Assembly: GCA_016929595.1 (NCBI GenBank) | Contig: JAFGIN010000162.1 | Location: 1-63,275, forward strand | DNA: 63,275 bases | Reading direction: 5' to 3' | DNA from: Chitinispirillaceae bacterium | GTDB lineage: Bacteria; Fibrobacterota; Chitinivibrionia; Chitinivibrionales; Chitinispirillaceae | In this document: positions 27,953 to 36,086 of the stretch, one piece after another | How positions within the stretch are numbered: position 1 is the first letter of the stretch | Layout of the letters: each line of letters begins with the position of its first letter | Notes under the pieces: generated by a model | What the model was told of the DNA's origin: nothing | What the model saw: only the letters and a program-made list of their open reading frames with translations | Database searches by the model: none | Position numbers and translations under genes: made by a program

Positions 27953-28547
27953 TCTCCTGACGTTTAAAGATGAACGAAAAAATTACTACCTGTAAACTTT
28001 GTAGTAAACGATTTCTAAAAAATGAATTAATTTAAAGCGATTAATTAACCTCATATCTTCAACAGACGAATTTTAACTAACCCGAAAAATGTTTCAGATG
28101 GACATATATATACTGCTGAATTTTTTAAAAAATGTCAGTCGGCTAAGCTTTTTATGTATCTAGACTCTTTTCCGTAACGAATGTATGGTTACCAATCTGG
28201 TATTCAGATGCACATCTGAACGAGCGATTTTTAAATAGTTATCATTAGTACTCTTATAAAAGAAAAAGCAATTTGAATCTACTATCTGGATGTTTTTTTA
28301 ATAGAACTATGGATGATTCAAATTATTGATTGAAAATAAATTGAGATAAAAGATAAAGCAAGAAAAATTTAGCTAATTGATTGATAAGATGGGTAAAAAA
28401 CGATTCGCTTCAAATAAAGAGCAGGGCACAAGGGTAGTAATTTCAAAGTCTGAGATAATATCAATTGAATATTTTCGGCTTAAAAGGTATTTTTTTAATT
28501 GTGGTCTTAAAAATTCATCATAACCAATTTCCGAAAGCAGATTTCAT
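27953..28547. promoter_or_regulatory. Divergent promoter region between C25 protease and alpha-2-macroglobulin
   Basis: This 595-nt AT-rich spacer must carry the promoters of both divergent genes. An inverted repeat TTCAGATG-CA-CATCTGAA lies at 28203-28220, and a half copy (ttcagatg-gacat) at 28093-28105. They are a plausible operator pair, though no regulator gene is adjacent. No open frame is convincing. Confidence 0.4.
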
Positions 28548-31500
28548 ATGAAATTTAAATCGGCGGTATTTGTAGCAGCACTATTCTTTGCGATTGTTTC
28601 AATCTTTGCAAAACAGGACGATCTTGCAGCAATGACTTCAAACGTGTTGAGTAACATATTCAAAACATGGAATGATTCACTTCCTGAGGACAGGGTATAT
28701 GTTCAATGTGACAAACCCTTTTATTCTCCCGGAGAGACGATATGGTTTTCGGTTTTTATTCGTGATGCCAGAACATTCAAGGCTTCCGGTAAGAGCGATA
28801 TAGTCTATGTGGAACTGATCAACCCTAAAGGAAGTGTAGAAAAGGTACTGACCCTTGTTGCAAAAAAAGGTGTTGCCAAAGGAGATGTTGATCTTACAGA
28901 TGAGATTGCCGGAGGAATTTATTCACTGAAAGCATATTCAAACTGGCAGAAAAACGACCCCAATCCGCCTTTTTTCGTAAAGGAGATACAGGTTCAGGCG
29001 GTAGTTCTTCCGCGTCTTAAGATGAAACTTGATTTCCAGAAAAAGGCATATGGAGCAGGAGATAAGGCTGTTGCTGATCTGGAGCTTCAGACCAATGAAA
29101 ACAAACCGCTTGCATCATTTCCTCTCAATTACACAGTCAGTATAGCCGGGGCGGAGATATTCAAGGGTTCTTCAAAGAGTGATAATAACGGAAAGGCAAA
29201 AGTATCGTTTGATCTTCCGAAAAAATTGACAAGTATCGATGGACTGTTAAATGTTCTGATTAGTTATGACGGTCAGACAGAATCAATTTCACGATCTGTT
29301 CCGATTGTGCTAAATAAAATTGGACTATCCTTCTTTCCCGAGGGTGGGGACCTGGTGAGTGGGTTGAAATCGGTTGTTGCATTTAAGGCTGTCAATGAAT
29401 TCGGAAAAGCCGCAGATGTTGAAGGGCATGTCACCGATAATAACGGAAACAAAGTTGCCCAGTTCGAAAGCTTTCATCTGGGAATGGGTGGCTTTACACT
29501 GGAGCCAAAGGAGGGTAAGACATACTCTGCACATATTACTAAACCAAAGGGTATTACCGATACGTTTTCACTTCCGGAAGCGATGCCCCAGGGGTATGTG
29601 TTAACTGTTGATGAAGTTAATAAAACAACAATGAAACTGGCAGCTGGTTCGACTCGTGATGAAAAATTACTCATTTTTATCCAGATCAGGGGAAAAGAGT
29701 ATTATTCAAAAGAGGTTGTCGTTAAAAAAGGGATGAATGTTATTACTGTCGATAGTAGAAAATTTCCCATTGGCGTAGCACAGATCACGCTTTTCGATTC
29801 AAAAGGGATTGAACGGGCAGAACGACTCGTTTTTGTTAATAAACACCGTCAGGCTACAGTTACTATAAAGACAGACAAAGAACGCTATCTGCCTCGTGAA
29901 AAGGTGAAATTAACCATTACTGCAAGTGATGAAACCGGCATGAGAATGCCCGGCAATTTTGCACTTGCAGTTACTGATGATCAACTGCTGAGTTTTGCCG
30001 ATGATAAATCATCAACGATACTGTCCCACATGCTTGCCGAATCTGATGTTAAGGGAAAGGTTGAAGAACCGAGGTTTTACTTTGATCCGGAAAAGGAAAA
30101 AGCTGATAAGGCGCTGGATTATCTCTTAATGACAAATGGCTGGCGTCGGTTTACATGGAAACAAATTACTGAAAGTGAATATCCGGCAATAAATAATCCT
30201 TCTGAGAGAGCCGTTATTTCCGGCGTTGTGATGGATGGTGAGACGCAAAAAGGTGTTCCGGGGGCAGTGGTAAAAATCGCTGCCAGAAAAGTCGAGACCC
30301 GAACTGACAGCGACGGAGCATTTTCATTTAAAAATGTTGATCTTTACGAAGGCGTTTCTGTTGAGGCGGTCCTCGGGAAGAGGTCGGCTCAGGTGCATGT
30401 AAATCAGTACACGTCGTCTCTTCAGTTGTGGATGTATGAATTTCATCCCCCGAAACTTCGCGCTGCAAAGCGTTTTGCAGCCAATATGGCAGCGGAGCAT
30501 GCTGATATGGCTCCTGTGGCAGCCAAAATTGCGGAAGGTAATGACATGCAGCTACAAAAACTTAAAGCTCCTGATGGAAAAGTTTTACCACCACCTGCAC
30601 CAGTGAAAGCATTGGCAAAAAAGAAAGCAAATCAGGTAAAAGATAAAGCGATGCCAAAACCAGCGCCAGCAGTGCAAGCAAAAATGTTAAAAAATGAAGA
30701 AGATTTAGAAATAAACATGGAAATAGAGATGTTAAGAAAAGAGCTTCCTCAGGAAGAAAGAGCACGTCCTCAGGAAGTTACATATTACAGGGCCCGTGAG
30801 TATGCAGTTCCGGATTATAAAGATCCGCAGCGTTCTGAAGTACGTTCAGATTTCCGTTCAACAATTTTCTGGCAGGGTGATGTCGAGCTTAAGAATAATG
30901 GCACTGCTACTGTAGAATTTTACACGAATGATGCTATAACCTCTTTCAGGGCAATTACTGAAGGCTTTACGACTGATGGTGGTATCGGAAGGGGTGAGCA
31001 GGTTTTTTATGCACAGCTTCCTTTCAGTATCAGTTCGAAAATTCCGCCAGTCGTTCTGACCGGCGATACCCTTGATCTATCGTTAATTATTAAAAACACT
31101 ACAACATCTGCATTAAAAGGAAATCTGACCTTTACCATTCCGGATGGTCTCAAAATGCTGAATTCTATAAACAAGGAACGAACCATTGCGCCATCCGGTG
31201 CAGAAGTAATGCCGGTCAAATTACTGGTCGAATCCAGAAATGATTCTGCAAAGATTTCGTTTAATTTTGAAGCGAACAACCTGTCTGATGCCTTCGTTGC
31301 TCCTGTCAAAATTGTTCCTCAGGGATTCCCGGTTGACCTGTCGTTTTCCGGGAACAATATGAAGGGTAAGTATACTATTGACATAAAACAACCGGTAGAG
31401 AATTCCATTACTGCAACATTGAGAGCCTACCCTTCAGCGGTGAGTGATCTTCTCACCGGAATAGAGTCGATTCTTCAGGAACCCTATGGATGTTTCGAGC

Positions 31501-32909
31501 AGACTTCCGTGACCTCATATCCCAATGCACTTGTGTTATCTTATCTAAGAAAGACCGACAATCCTGATCCCGAGATTATGAAAAGAGCCGAAGAATTGCT
31601 TCACAAAGGCTACCAGAGGCTTACGACGTTCGAAACAAAAGAGAAAGGGTATGAGTGGTTTGGAGGAGTGCCTGCACATGAAGCACTTACGGCTTACGGA
31701 TTGATGCAGTTTAATGATATGAACAAGGTTGGAGACGTTGCCGACAAAGGGATGATCGAAAGAACCGCAAACTGGATCATGAGCAGGCGCGATAACAAGG
31801 GTGGTTTTCTGCGTAATCCCCAGGCGCTGGATTCTTATGGCGGGGCTGATGCAGATATTACGAATGCTTATATCGTTTACGCACTGGCAGAGGCTGGAAG
31901 GCGGGATATCCAGAAAGAACTTGATTCATCAGTGAAGAGCGCAATGGAATCGAAAGATCCCTATGTAATGGCTCTGGTAGCAAATGCACTTTACTGTTTT
32001 GATGATAAAAACAGAGGTAATGAAATCATAAAAATATTGATCGGTAAGCAGGCAAATGATGGTGCATGGTGTGGTAGCCGTCACTCGATCACCCGTTCTG
32101 AAGGCATCTCGTTAAAACTTGAGACAACGTCACTGGTGTGTCTTGCAATAATGAGCAGCAGGCAGCCTAATAATAATGCACTGGTGAAAGGGGTAAAATT
32201 CATCGTTGGTTCCCGTTCCGGAAATGGAGCCTTCGGTTCTACTCAGTCAACAATACTGTCGTTAAAAGCACTGACTAAGTATGCTCAATTTGCAAGGAAA
32301 ACCGATTCTCCGGGAACTATCATAGTATCTGTTAACAATAAAGATGTTGCAAAAATGAGTTACAAAGCAGGTGAAAAAGAAGCGATTACACTCGATTCTC
32401 TTCAGAAATTCATTAAAGAGGGAACGAGTACCATTGCGATCCGGTATGAAGGTACCAAAAGTGCGTTGCCCTATTCACTTGCAGTATCATACAATACATG
32501 GGAGCCGGTATCATCCGAGAATTGTAAAGTGGATCTGAAAACGTCAATGAGCATTTCGAAGGTAAAAATAGGTCAGACGGTTCGGGTTACATCAGTTCTC
32601 ACAAATAAAACAGAGAGCGGTCTTCCTATGACACTTGCGATTATCGGTCTGCCTGCGGGACTCAGTCCTCAGCCCTGGCAGCTCAAGGAACTGCAGGAAA
32701 AGAAAATTGTGGATTTCTACGAAGTGATAGGATCAAATGTAGTGTTCTATTATCGCCAGATGAAACCTTCGGAGAAAAAAACTATTAATCTCGATTGTAA
32801 GGCAGAGATTGCCGGAACATACATCCCGCCAGCATCAAGGGCTTATTTGTACTATACCAACGAGGATAAAATCTGGACTGGTTTAAAACCGATTGTAATT
32901 GCCAGGTAA
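28548..32909 (+). CDS. Bacterial alpha-2-macroglobulin with intact thioester motif
   Basis: A 1453-residue secreted protein with a signal peptide at ~1-22 (MKFKSAVFVAALFFAIVSIF). MG-type beta domains follow (RVYVQCDKPFYSPGETIWFSV = MG2-like at ~45-150), and a carboxypeptidase-regulatory-like insert lies at ~560-620 (ISGVVMDGETQKGVPGAVVKI). A Lys/Pro/Ala/Glu-rich low-complexity stretch at ~640-740 is a plausible bait region. The A2M domain (STIFWQGDVELKNNGTATVEF) and the alpha/alpha-toroid then follow. The thioester motif is Cys982-Phe-Glu-Gln985 in EPYGCFEQTSV. Family members entrap proteases that cleave the bait and bind them covalently. The usual bacterial partner pbpC is absent; a gingipain-type protease is encoded divergently. 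A decayed fragment of the C-terminal coding sequence seems to occur at 35938-35990. Confidence 0.92.
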   Translation: MKFKSAVFVAALFFAIVSIFAKQDDLAAMTSNVLSNIFKTWNDSLPEDRVYVQCDKPFYSPGETIWFSVFIRDARTFKASGKSDIVYVELINPKGSVEKVLTLVAKKGVAKGDVDLTDEIAGGIYSLKAYSNWQKNDPNPPFFVKEIQVQAVVLPRLKMKLDFQKKAYGAGDKAVADLELQTNENKPLASFPLNYTVSIAGAEIFKGSSKSDNNGKAKVSFDLPKKLTSIDGLLNVLISYDGQTESISRSVPIVLNKIGLSFFPEGGDLVSGLKSVVAFKAVNEFGKAADVEGHVTDNNGNKVAQFESFHLGMGGFTLEPKEGKTYSAHITKPKGITDTFSLPEAMPQGYVLTVDEVNKTTMKLAAGSTRDEKLLIFIQIRGKEYYSKEVVVKKGMNVITVDSRKFPIGVAQITLFDSKGIERAERLVFVNKHRQATVTIKTDKERYLPREKVKLTITASDETGMRMPGNFALAVTDDQLLSFADDKSSTILSHMLAESDVKGKVEEPRFYFDPEKEKADKALDYLLMTNGWRRFTWKQITESEYPAINNPSERAVISGVVMDGETQKGVPGAVVKIAARKVETRTDSDGAFSFKNVDLYEGVSVEAVLGKRSAQVHVNQYTSSLQLWMYEFHPPKLRAAKRFAANMAAEHADMAPVAAKIAEGNDMQLQKLKAPDGKVLPPPAPVKALAKKKANQVKDKAMPKPAPAVQAKMLKNEEDLEINMEIEMLRKELPQEERARPQEVTYYRAREYAVPDYKDPQRSEVRSDFRSTIFWQGDVELKNNGTATVEFYTNDAITSFRAITEGFTTDGGIGRGEQVFYAQLPFSISSKIPPVVLTGDTLDLSLIIKNTTTSALKGNLTFTIPDGLKMLNSINKERTIAPSGAEVMPVKLLVESRNDSAKISFNFEANNLSDAFVAPVKIVPQGFPVDLSFSGNNMKGKYTIDIKQPVENSITATLRAYPSAVSDLLTGIESILQEPYGCFEQTSVTSYPNALVLSYLRKTDNPDPEIMKRAEELLHKGYQRLTTFETKEKGYEWFGGVPAHEALTAYGLMQFNDMNKVGDVADKGMIERTANWIMSRRDNKGGFLRNPQALDSYGGADADITNAYIVYALAEAGRRDIQKELDSSVKSAMESKDPYVMALVANALYCFDDKNRGNEIIKILIGKQANDGAWCGSRHSITRSEGISLKLETTSLVCLAIMSSRQPNNNALVKGVKFIVGSRSGNGAFGSTQSTILSLKALTKYAQFARKTDSPGTIIVSVNNKDVAKMSYKAGEKEAITLDSLQKFIKEGTSTIAIRYEGTKSALPYSLAVSYNTWEPVSSENCKVDLKTSMSISKVKIGQTVRVTSVLTNKTESGLPMTLAIIGLPAGLSPQPWQLKELQEKKIVDFYEVIGSNVVFYYRQMKPSEKKTINLDCKAEIAGTYIPPASRAYLYYTNEDKIWTGLKPIVIAR

Positions 32910-33449
32910 TTACGGTGTCAGTCAAAAGTGTAAATCTCTGGGCTTTAACTGATACCCTGAAACAGGTATGAAAGAAATGGACTACGTAAGTTTATGTAGC
33001 CCATCTTTCTTTGGTGGTCCTCTGAGGTGCAATTGTGCAGTACATTTCTGGATTTAGAAAAATGATAGAACATCACGTGTCGTGATGGCTCACATCAGAA
33101 AAAGTAAGTCTCATCGCGTTTTTGCCGGTATGTATACTGGTGAATTCGCGATCTTGAATCAATACCAGTTCATTTCACAGTTGCAGAAGATTTCGGGAGG
33201 ATTGTTGCAGGGAGATATAATGTATATATCATACAGAGGACAACAGCTCTACTGTTTTTCTTTACTACATCAATGCAGACACTACAGGTCTGGGGAAAAA
33301 AGATACAAACAAGAATGTTTGAAGTGTAAACGGTAAATACGTAACATGTTACTTACACCAGATCTTCCGGTAGTGCCGGTTGGACCAGCCTGTTTTTTAT
33401 AGACATTCTTCCAAACCGGCTACTGTGAAAATCCCTTTATGAAACCACC
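32910..33449. other. Intergenic region with three hairpins
   Basis: After the macroglobulin stop, ATACCCTG-aaa-CAGGTAT (about 32952-32969) is followed by a longer imperfect hairpin, gaaagaaatggactac / gtagcccatctttc (32970-33009). They are probably transcript-end structures. At 33368-33425, ggtagtgccggttgga pairs imperfectly with tccaaaccggctactg just beyond the minus-strand stop at 33450. The plus-strand frame 33082-33336 has no ribosome site and no family resemblance. Confidence 0.5.
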
Positions 33450-34184
33450 TCAGGGTGTGGGTGTTTTTGCTTTAAAAGATTTGATTGCTGAATTAGAAAG
33501 GAGGTGTCTGAAGCCGCGGGCTTGTGTTCCTGTCAAACCAATCGCGGTAAAAGTCCTGTCGTAGACACCTGTTTTGTTAGCGCGTGGAAAATAGCCGATC
33601 TCTTCATTAAATCCTTTAACTTTAACGTTTAAACATGCTGATAAATCCATCAGGAACGCCGGCAAACTGGCGAATGATCCTGAATGACAAGAAACAAATA
33701 TGATCTCAGCATCCGGAGTAAATTTTGTCCTTGCATTGTTACGTTGAGGGCGGCCTTCGGTAGGATCGTCATTCAACCAATTTACAACGCTCTGGTCAAG
33801 TCCACCACTGCTAAGCATATCAATGCTGTTTGACTGGTTCAGACCAACGGATCCTTTCTGGCCATTATATTGCATTGTTCCCGAAAAGGCAATGAGCTGG
33901 CGGTTCGAATGGGTTATCAGTAGTAATCTTTCGAGTGTACCATTTTTTGCTTCATTGATAACACCGAGGAATTCTCCAAGATTTTTTATGGTGAATACAT
34001 CTTTCTGCTTTGCATCCTTATGTGCAACCGCAAGGAAGTCCTGGTCCGAAGGGTTCCAGGTATCTGTGGCAATAGCGTTGAGTTCTTCGCTATTGCTTGA
34101 CCATGGATAAGGAAATTCAGCTATCGCCACAAGTTCTCTTCGTGATGGAACTGTTGCTGTTTTTTTATCTTTTTTTCCACTCAC
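33450..34184 (-). CDS. Caspase-like (His-Cys) protein, putative effector
   Basis: A 244-residue protein starting at GTG 34184 with GGAG 7 nt upstream. There is no signal peptide. Two blocks resemble the caspase/CHAT/gingipain clan: a hydrophobic strand ending in His (LERLLLITHSNRQ, ~100) and a second strand ending in Cys (AEIIFVSCHSGSFAS, ~168). In that clan the His and Cys form the catalytic dyad. The remaining sequence matches nothing I know. It lies 36 nt downstream of the OmpA/peptidoglycan-binding gene and is clearly cotranscribed with it. The pair could be an effector and delivery or anchoring partner (inference). The protease assignment rests on two short motifs only. Confidence 0.55.
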   Translation of the reverse strand: MSGKKDKKTATVPSRRELVAIAEFPYPWSSNSEELNAIATDTWNPSDQDFLAVAHKDAKQKDVFTIKNLGEFLGVINEAKNGTLERLLLITHSNRQLIAFSGTMQYNGQKGSVGLNQSNSIDMLSSGGLDQSVVNWLNDDPTEGRPQRNNARTKFTPDAEIIFVSCHSGSFASLPAFLMDLSACLNVKVKGFNEEIGYFPRANKTGVYDRTFTAIGLTGTQARGFRHLLSNSAIKSFKAKTPTP

Positions 34185-34220
34185 ACAATGACTCCTTAGT
34201 CTAAGAATTAAAGTTCACTT

Positions 34221-35516
34221 TTATGCGATTGAAGGAACCTTACAGTCATCCGCTTCGAATATCTGGTTCAGTTTTTTGAAGGTGAATTCTGGTAAGCTAC
34301 CGCTTGTAGTCAATCCGATTTCCGGTTCCCCTTTATCGTTTGTGATCAAATAATTTGTCTGGAAATGCTTTACTGCAAATTCAAAATCTTCAACATCATA
34401 CCCCAGATTATTCAGCCGTCTTTTGGCCAGTTCAGTTTCGTCTCCTTCGGAACAGTCGATAAATACATTTTGTTTGTAAATGTAAGGACCATCTCCACTT
34501 TTGCTTCCCCACTCCGCTACAAGTGTTGTATAGCACATAGTCGATGGAATGGATATCCTGGCCCATCCCTCTGCATCGATACTTACCGTACCAATGACAT
34601 CACTGCCTGAACTGACTCTACAAAAACCGTCAGTTATAAGGTTTTTACCTGTATCATGACATCGAAGACAAAGCTTGCTCTCGTCCTGGTTTGGAGCATC
34701 AATTGATACGTCAATGACCTCTTTTGCAAGCGCTTTCCATGCAGGATATTCGGTAGAATTTTGCTTCGAATATTTTCCAGGAGGTGGAGGTGTTATTGCT
34801 CCATAAAAAAAGAAGATGTCAACACGACGGTCCTTCTGGAGCTCATCGTCGTCACCGGACGTACTAAATTTTGTATCATCTTCAGGAAAATATTCACCAC
34901 ATCCATGTGTTGTTACTGATGTAGTGTCGGTGAGAGTTGTTTCATCAGCATTCATATATTGTTTTATCAGTTCCCGACGAGTCTTCGGGCCGGCGATTCC
35001 ATCGTCTGTAAGACCGTGGTCTTTTTGAAATGATTTTATTGCAGATACAGTCAGGGGGCCGGCAATACCATCAACATTGCCTGTATAATATGGTTTCTCC
35101 AGACCGGGGAGGACCGACAACATATACTGATCCTCAATTGTTCCCCATTGTTTGTTTTGAGGTTTTCCTGTGTCATACCAGTTTAACCACTCGTCAACTG
35201 TATCCTTTAAAAATGCATGGATGGAATCTGCACGTTCAAGGGATAATTCGGAATTATATTGTTCGTCGCCTCGTTTATCAGCATGCCCCACAATGAGAAC
35301 TTCGTGCCAGGTACCATTATCATAGAGCTTCTTTATTTGACGGATTCCATTGATAGAAGGCGGGAGAAGAAAGCTTTTATTAGTATCGAACAGAAACCCC
35401 CGAAGACAAAGTCTGCATGCTTTTTGCTGAGTTCTGTTAATTATTATTGTGGTATATCCCGGTTTGATCCGGATCGGTTTCTTGAGGTCTGCAATTGATA
35501 TATTTATCTCTTCCAT
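34221..35516 (-). CDS. OmpA-like and peptidoglycan-binding domain protein
   Basis: A 431-residue protein without a signal peptide. The OmpA C-terminal-like domain (~40-115) has LFDTNKSFLLPPSINGIRQI, VLIVGHADKRGDEQYN and LSLERADSIHAFL, the region that grips diaminopimelate in peptidoglycan. A PG_binding_1 module follows (~145-195: GNVDGIAGPLTVSAIKSFQKDHGLTDDGIAGPKTRREL). Residues ~200-240 complete an OmpA-like fold (DDELQKDRRVDIFFFYG). The C-terminal ~150 residues are beta-rich, ending with a second partial peptidoglycan-binding-like helix (YDVEDFEFAVKHFQTNY). This arrangement, lacking a signal peptide, is familiar to me from genes near type VI or other contractile injection cargo. No VgrG or PAAR gene is in view. 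Confidence 0.8.
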   Translation of the reverse strand: MEEINISIADLKKPIRIKPGYTTIIINRTQQKACRLCLRGFLFDTNKSFLLPPSINGIRQIKKLYDNGTWHEVLIVGHADKRGDEQYNSELSLERADSIHAFLKDTVDEWLNWYDTGKPQNKQWGTIEDQYMLSVLPGLEKPYYTGNVDGIAGPLTVSAIKSFQKDHGLTDDGIAGPKTRRELIKQYMNADETTLTDTTSVTTHGCGEYFPEDDTKFSTSGDDDELQKDRRVDIFFFYGAITPPPPGKYSKQNSTEYPAWKALAKEVIDVSIDAPNQDESKLCLRCHDTGKNLITDGFCRVSSGSDVIGTVSIDAEGWARISIPSTMCYTTLVAEWGSKSGDGPYIYKQNVFIDCSEGDETELAKRRLNNLGYDVEDFEFAVKHFQTNYLITNDKGEPEIGLTTSGSLPEFTFKKLNQIFEADDCKVPSIA

Positions 35517-35937
35517 TGGATACCTGCCAATCTTTTCCTTGAAATTGTTTAATCATTTCAGTATTGGTAATTTTAATTTTATAGAATTTATCTTCTATTT
35601 ATGTTGTTTTTCAAACCAATGGTAATAATGCATGCGAAAAAATCATCCCGTTACCCTGGAATGCCGAATGTGCTGGAAGAATATTGATAATTAAGGTGCC
35701 TTGTTGGAATTAATATAATAGCTTGCTTTTCCCGCGCACAACTATTCTGTTAAAAAACAGGTATATTGGTGTATGCAACAACTCTTGTCAGAGAATGTAA
35801 TACCGTAGCACTGATTGGGAAAGAAAATATCGGATGCAAGTTCGATATTTTCCAGATAGCGAGTGGGTGTTGTGTGTGCCGGTATTAATGGAGACCATCA
35901 ATCTAATGTTTTTGCCATATTGCAGTGATATCCATAT
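35517..35937. other. Intergenic region with a perfect hairpin
   Basis: gaaaatatcg (35823-35832) and cgatattttc (35843-35852) form a perfect 10-bp stem around a 10-nt loop. On the minus strand it is followed by tttcccaat, so it may terminate read-through from the GH3 gene. It also lies in the presumed promoter area of the OmpA-like gene. No gene is seen. Confidence 0.5.
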
Positions 35938-35990
35938 TTGTGGGTGGTGTCAAATATCGCGTTCTATTATCGCCAGATAAAATGTCTGAT
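35938..35990 (+). pseudogene. Remnant of an alpha-2-macroglobulin 3' end
   Basis: The 18-mer gttctattatcgccagat at 35961-35978 is identical to 32744-32761 inside the alpha-2-macroglobulin gene, and the preceding tcaaat also matches. In frame it reads VSNIAFYYRQIK against GSNVVFYYRQMK in the intact gene. Beyond this the similarity stops. It is probably the leftover of a duplicated or deleted macroglobulin paralogue. Confidence 0.45.
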
Positions 35991-36055
35991 TCAGGTCCAC
36001 TGGGTTACAGATTTTCAATTTACAACGTCTTTAAAAGCATTTTATACGCTGCTAT

Positions 36056-36081
36056 CTGCGGGTCATTGTAAATACCCGCAG
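36056..36081 (-). terminator. Hairpin after the GH3-family gene
   Basis: ctgcgggt (36056-36063) pairs perfectly with acccgcag (36074-36081) over a 10-nt loop, 5 nt beyond the minus-strand stop. It has a strong stem but no U-tract. Confidence 0.5.
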
Positions 36082-36086
36082 TATAA

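Noticed and set aside
33082-33336. 84-codon plus-strand open frame
   Set aside because: There is no ribosome site, it overlaps non-coding hairpins, and its composition is unlike neighbouring genes.
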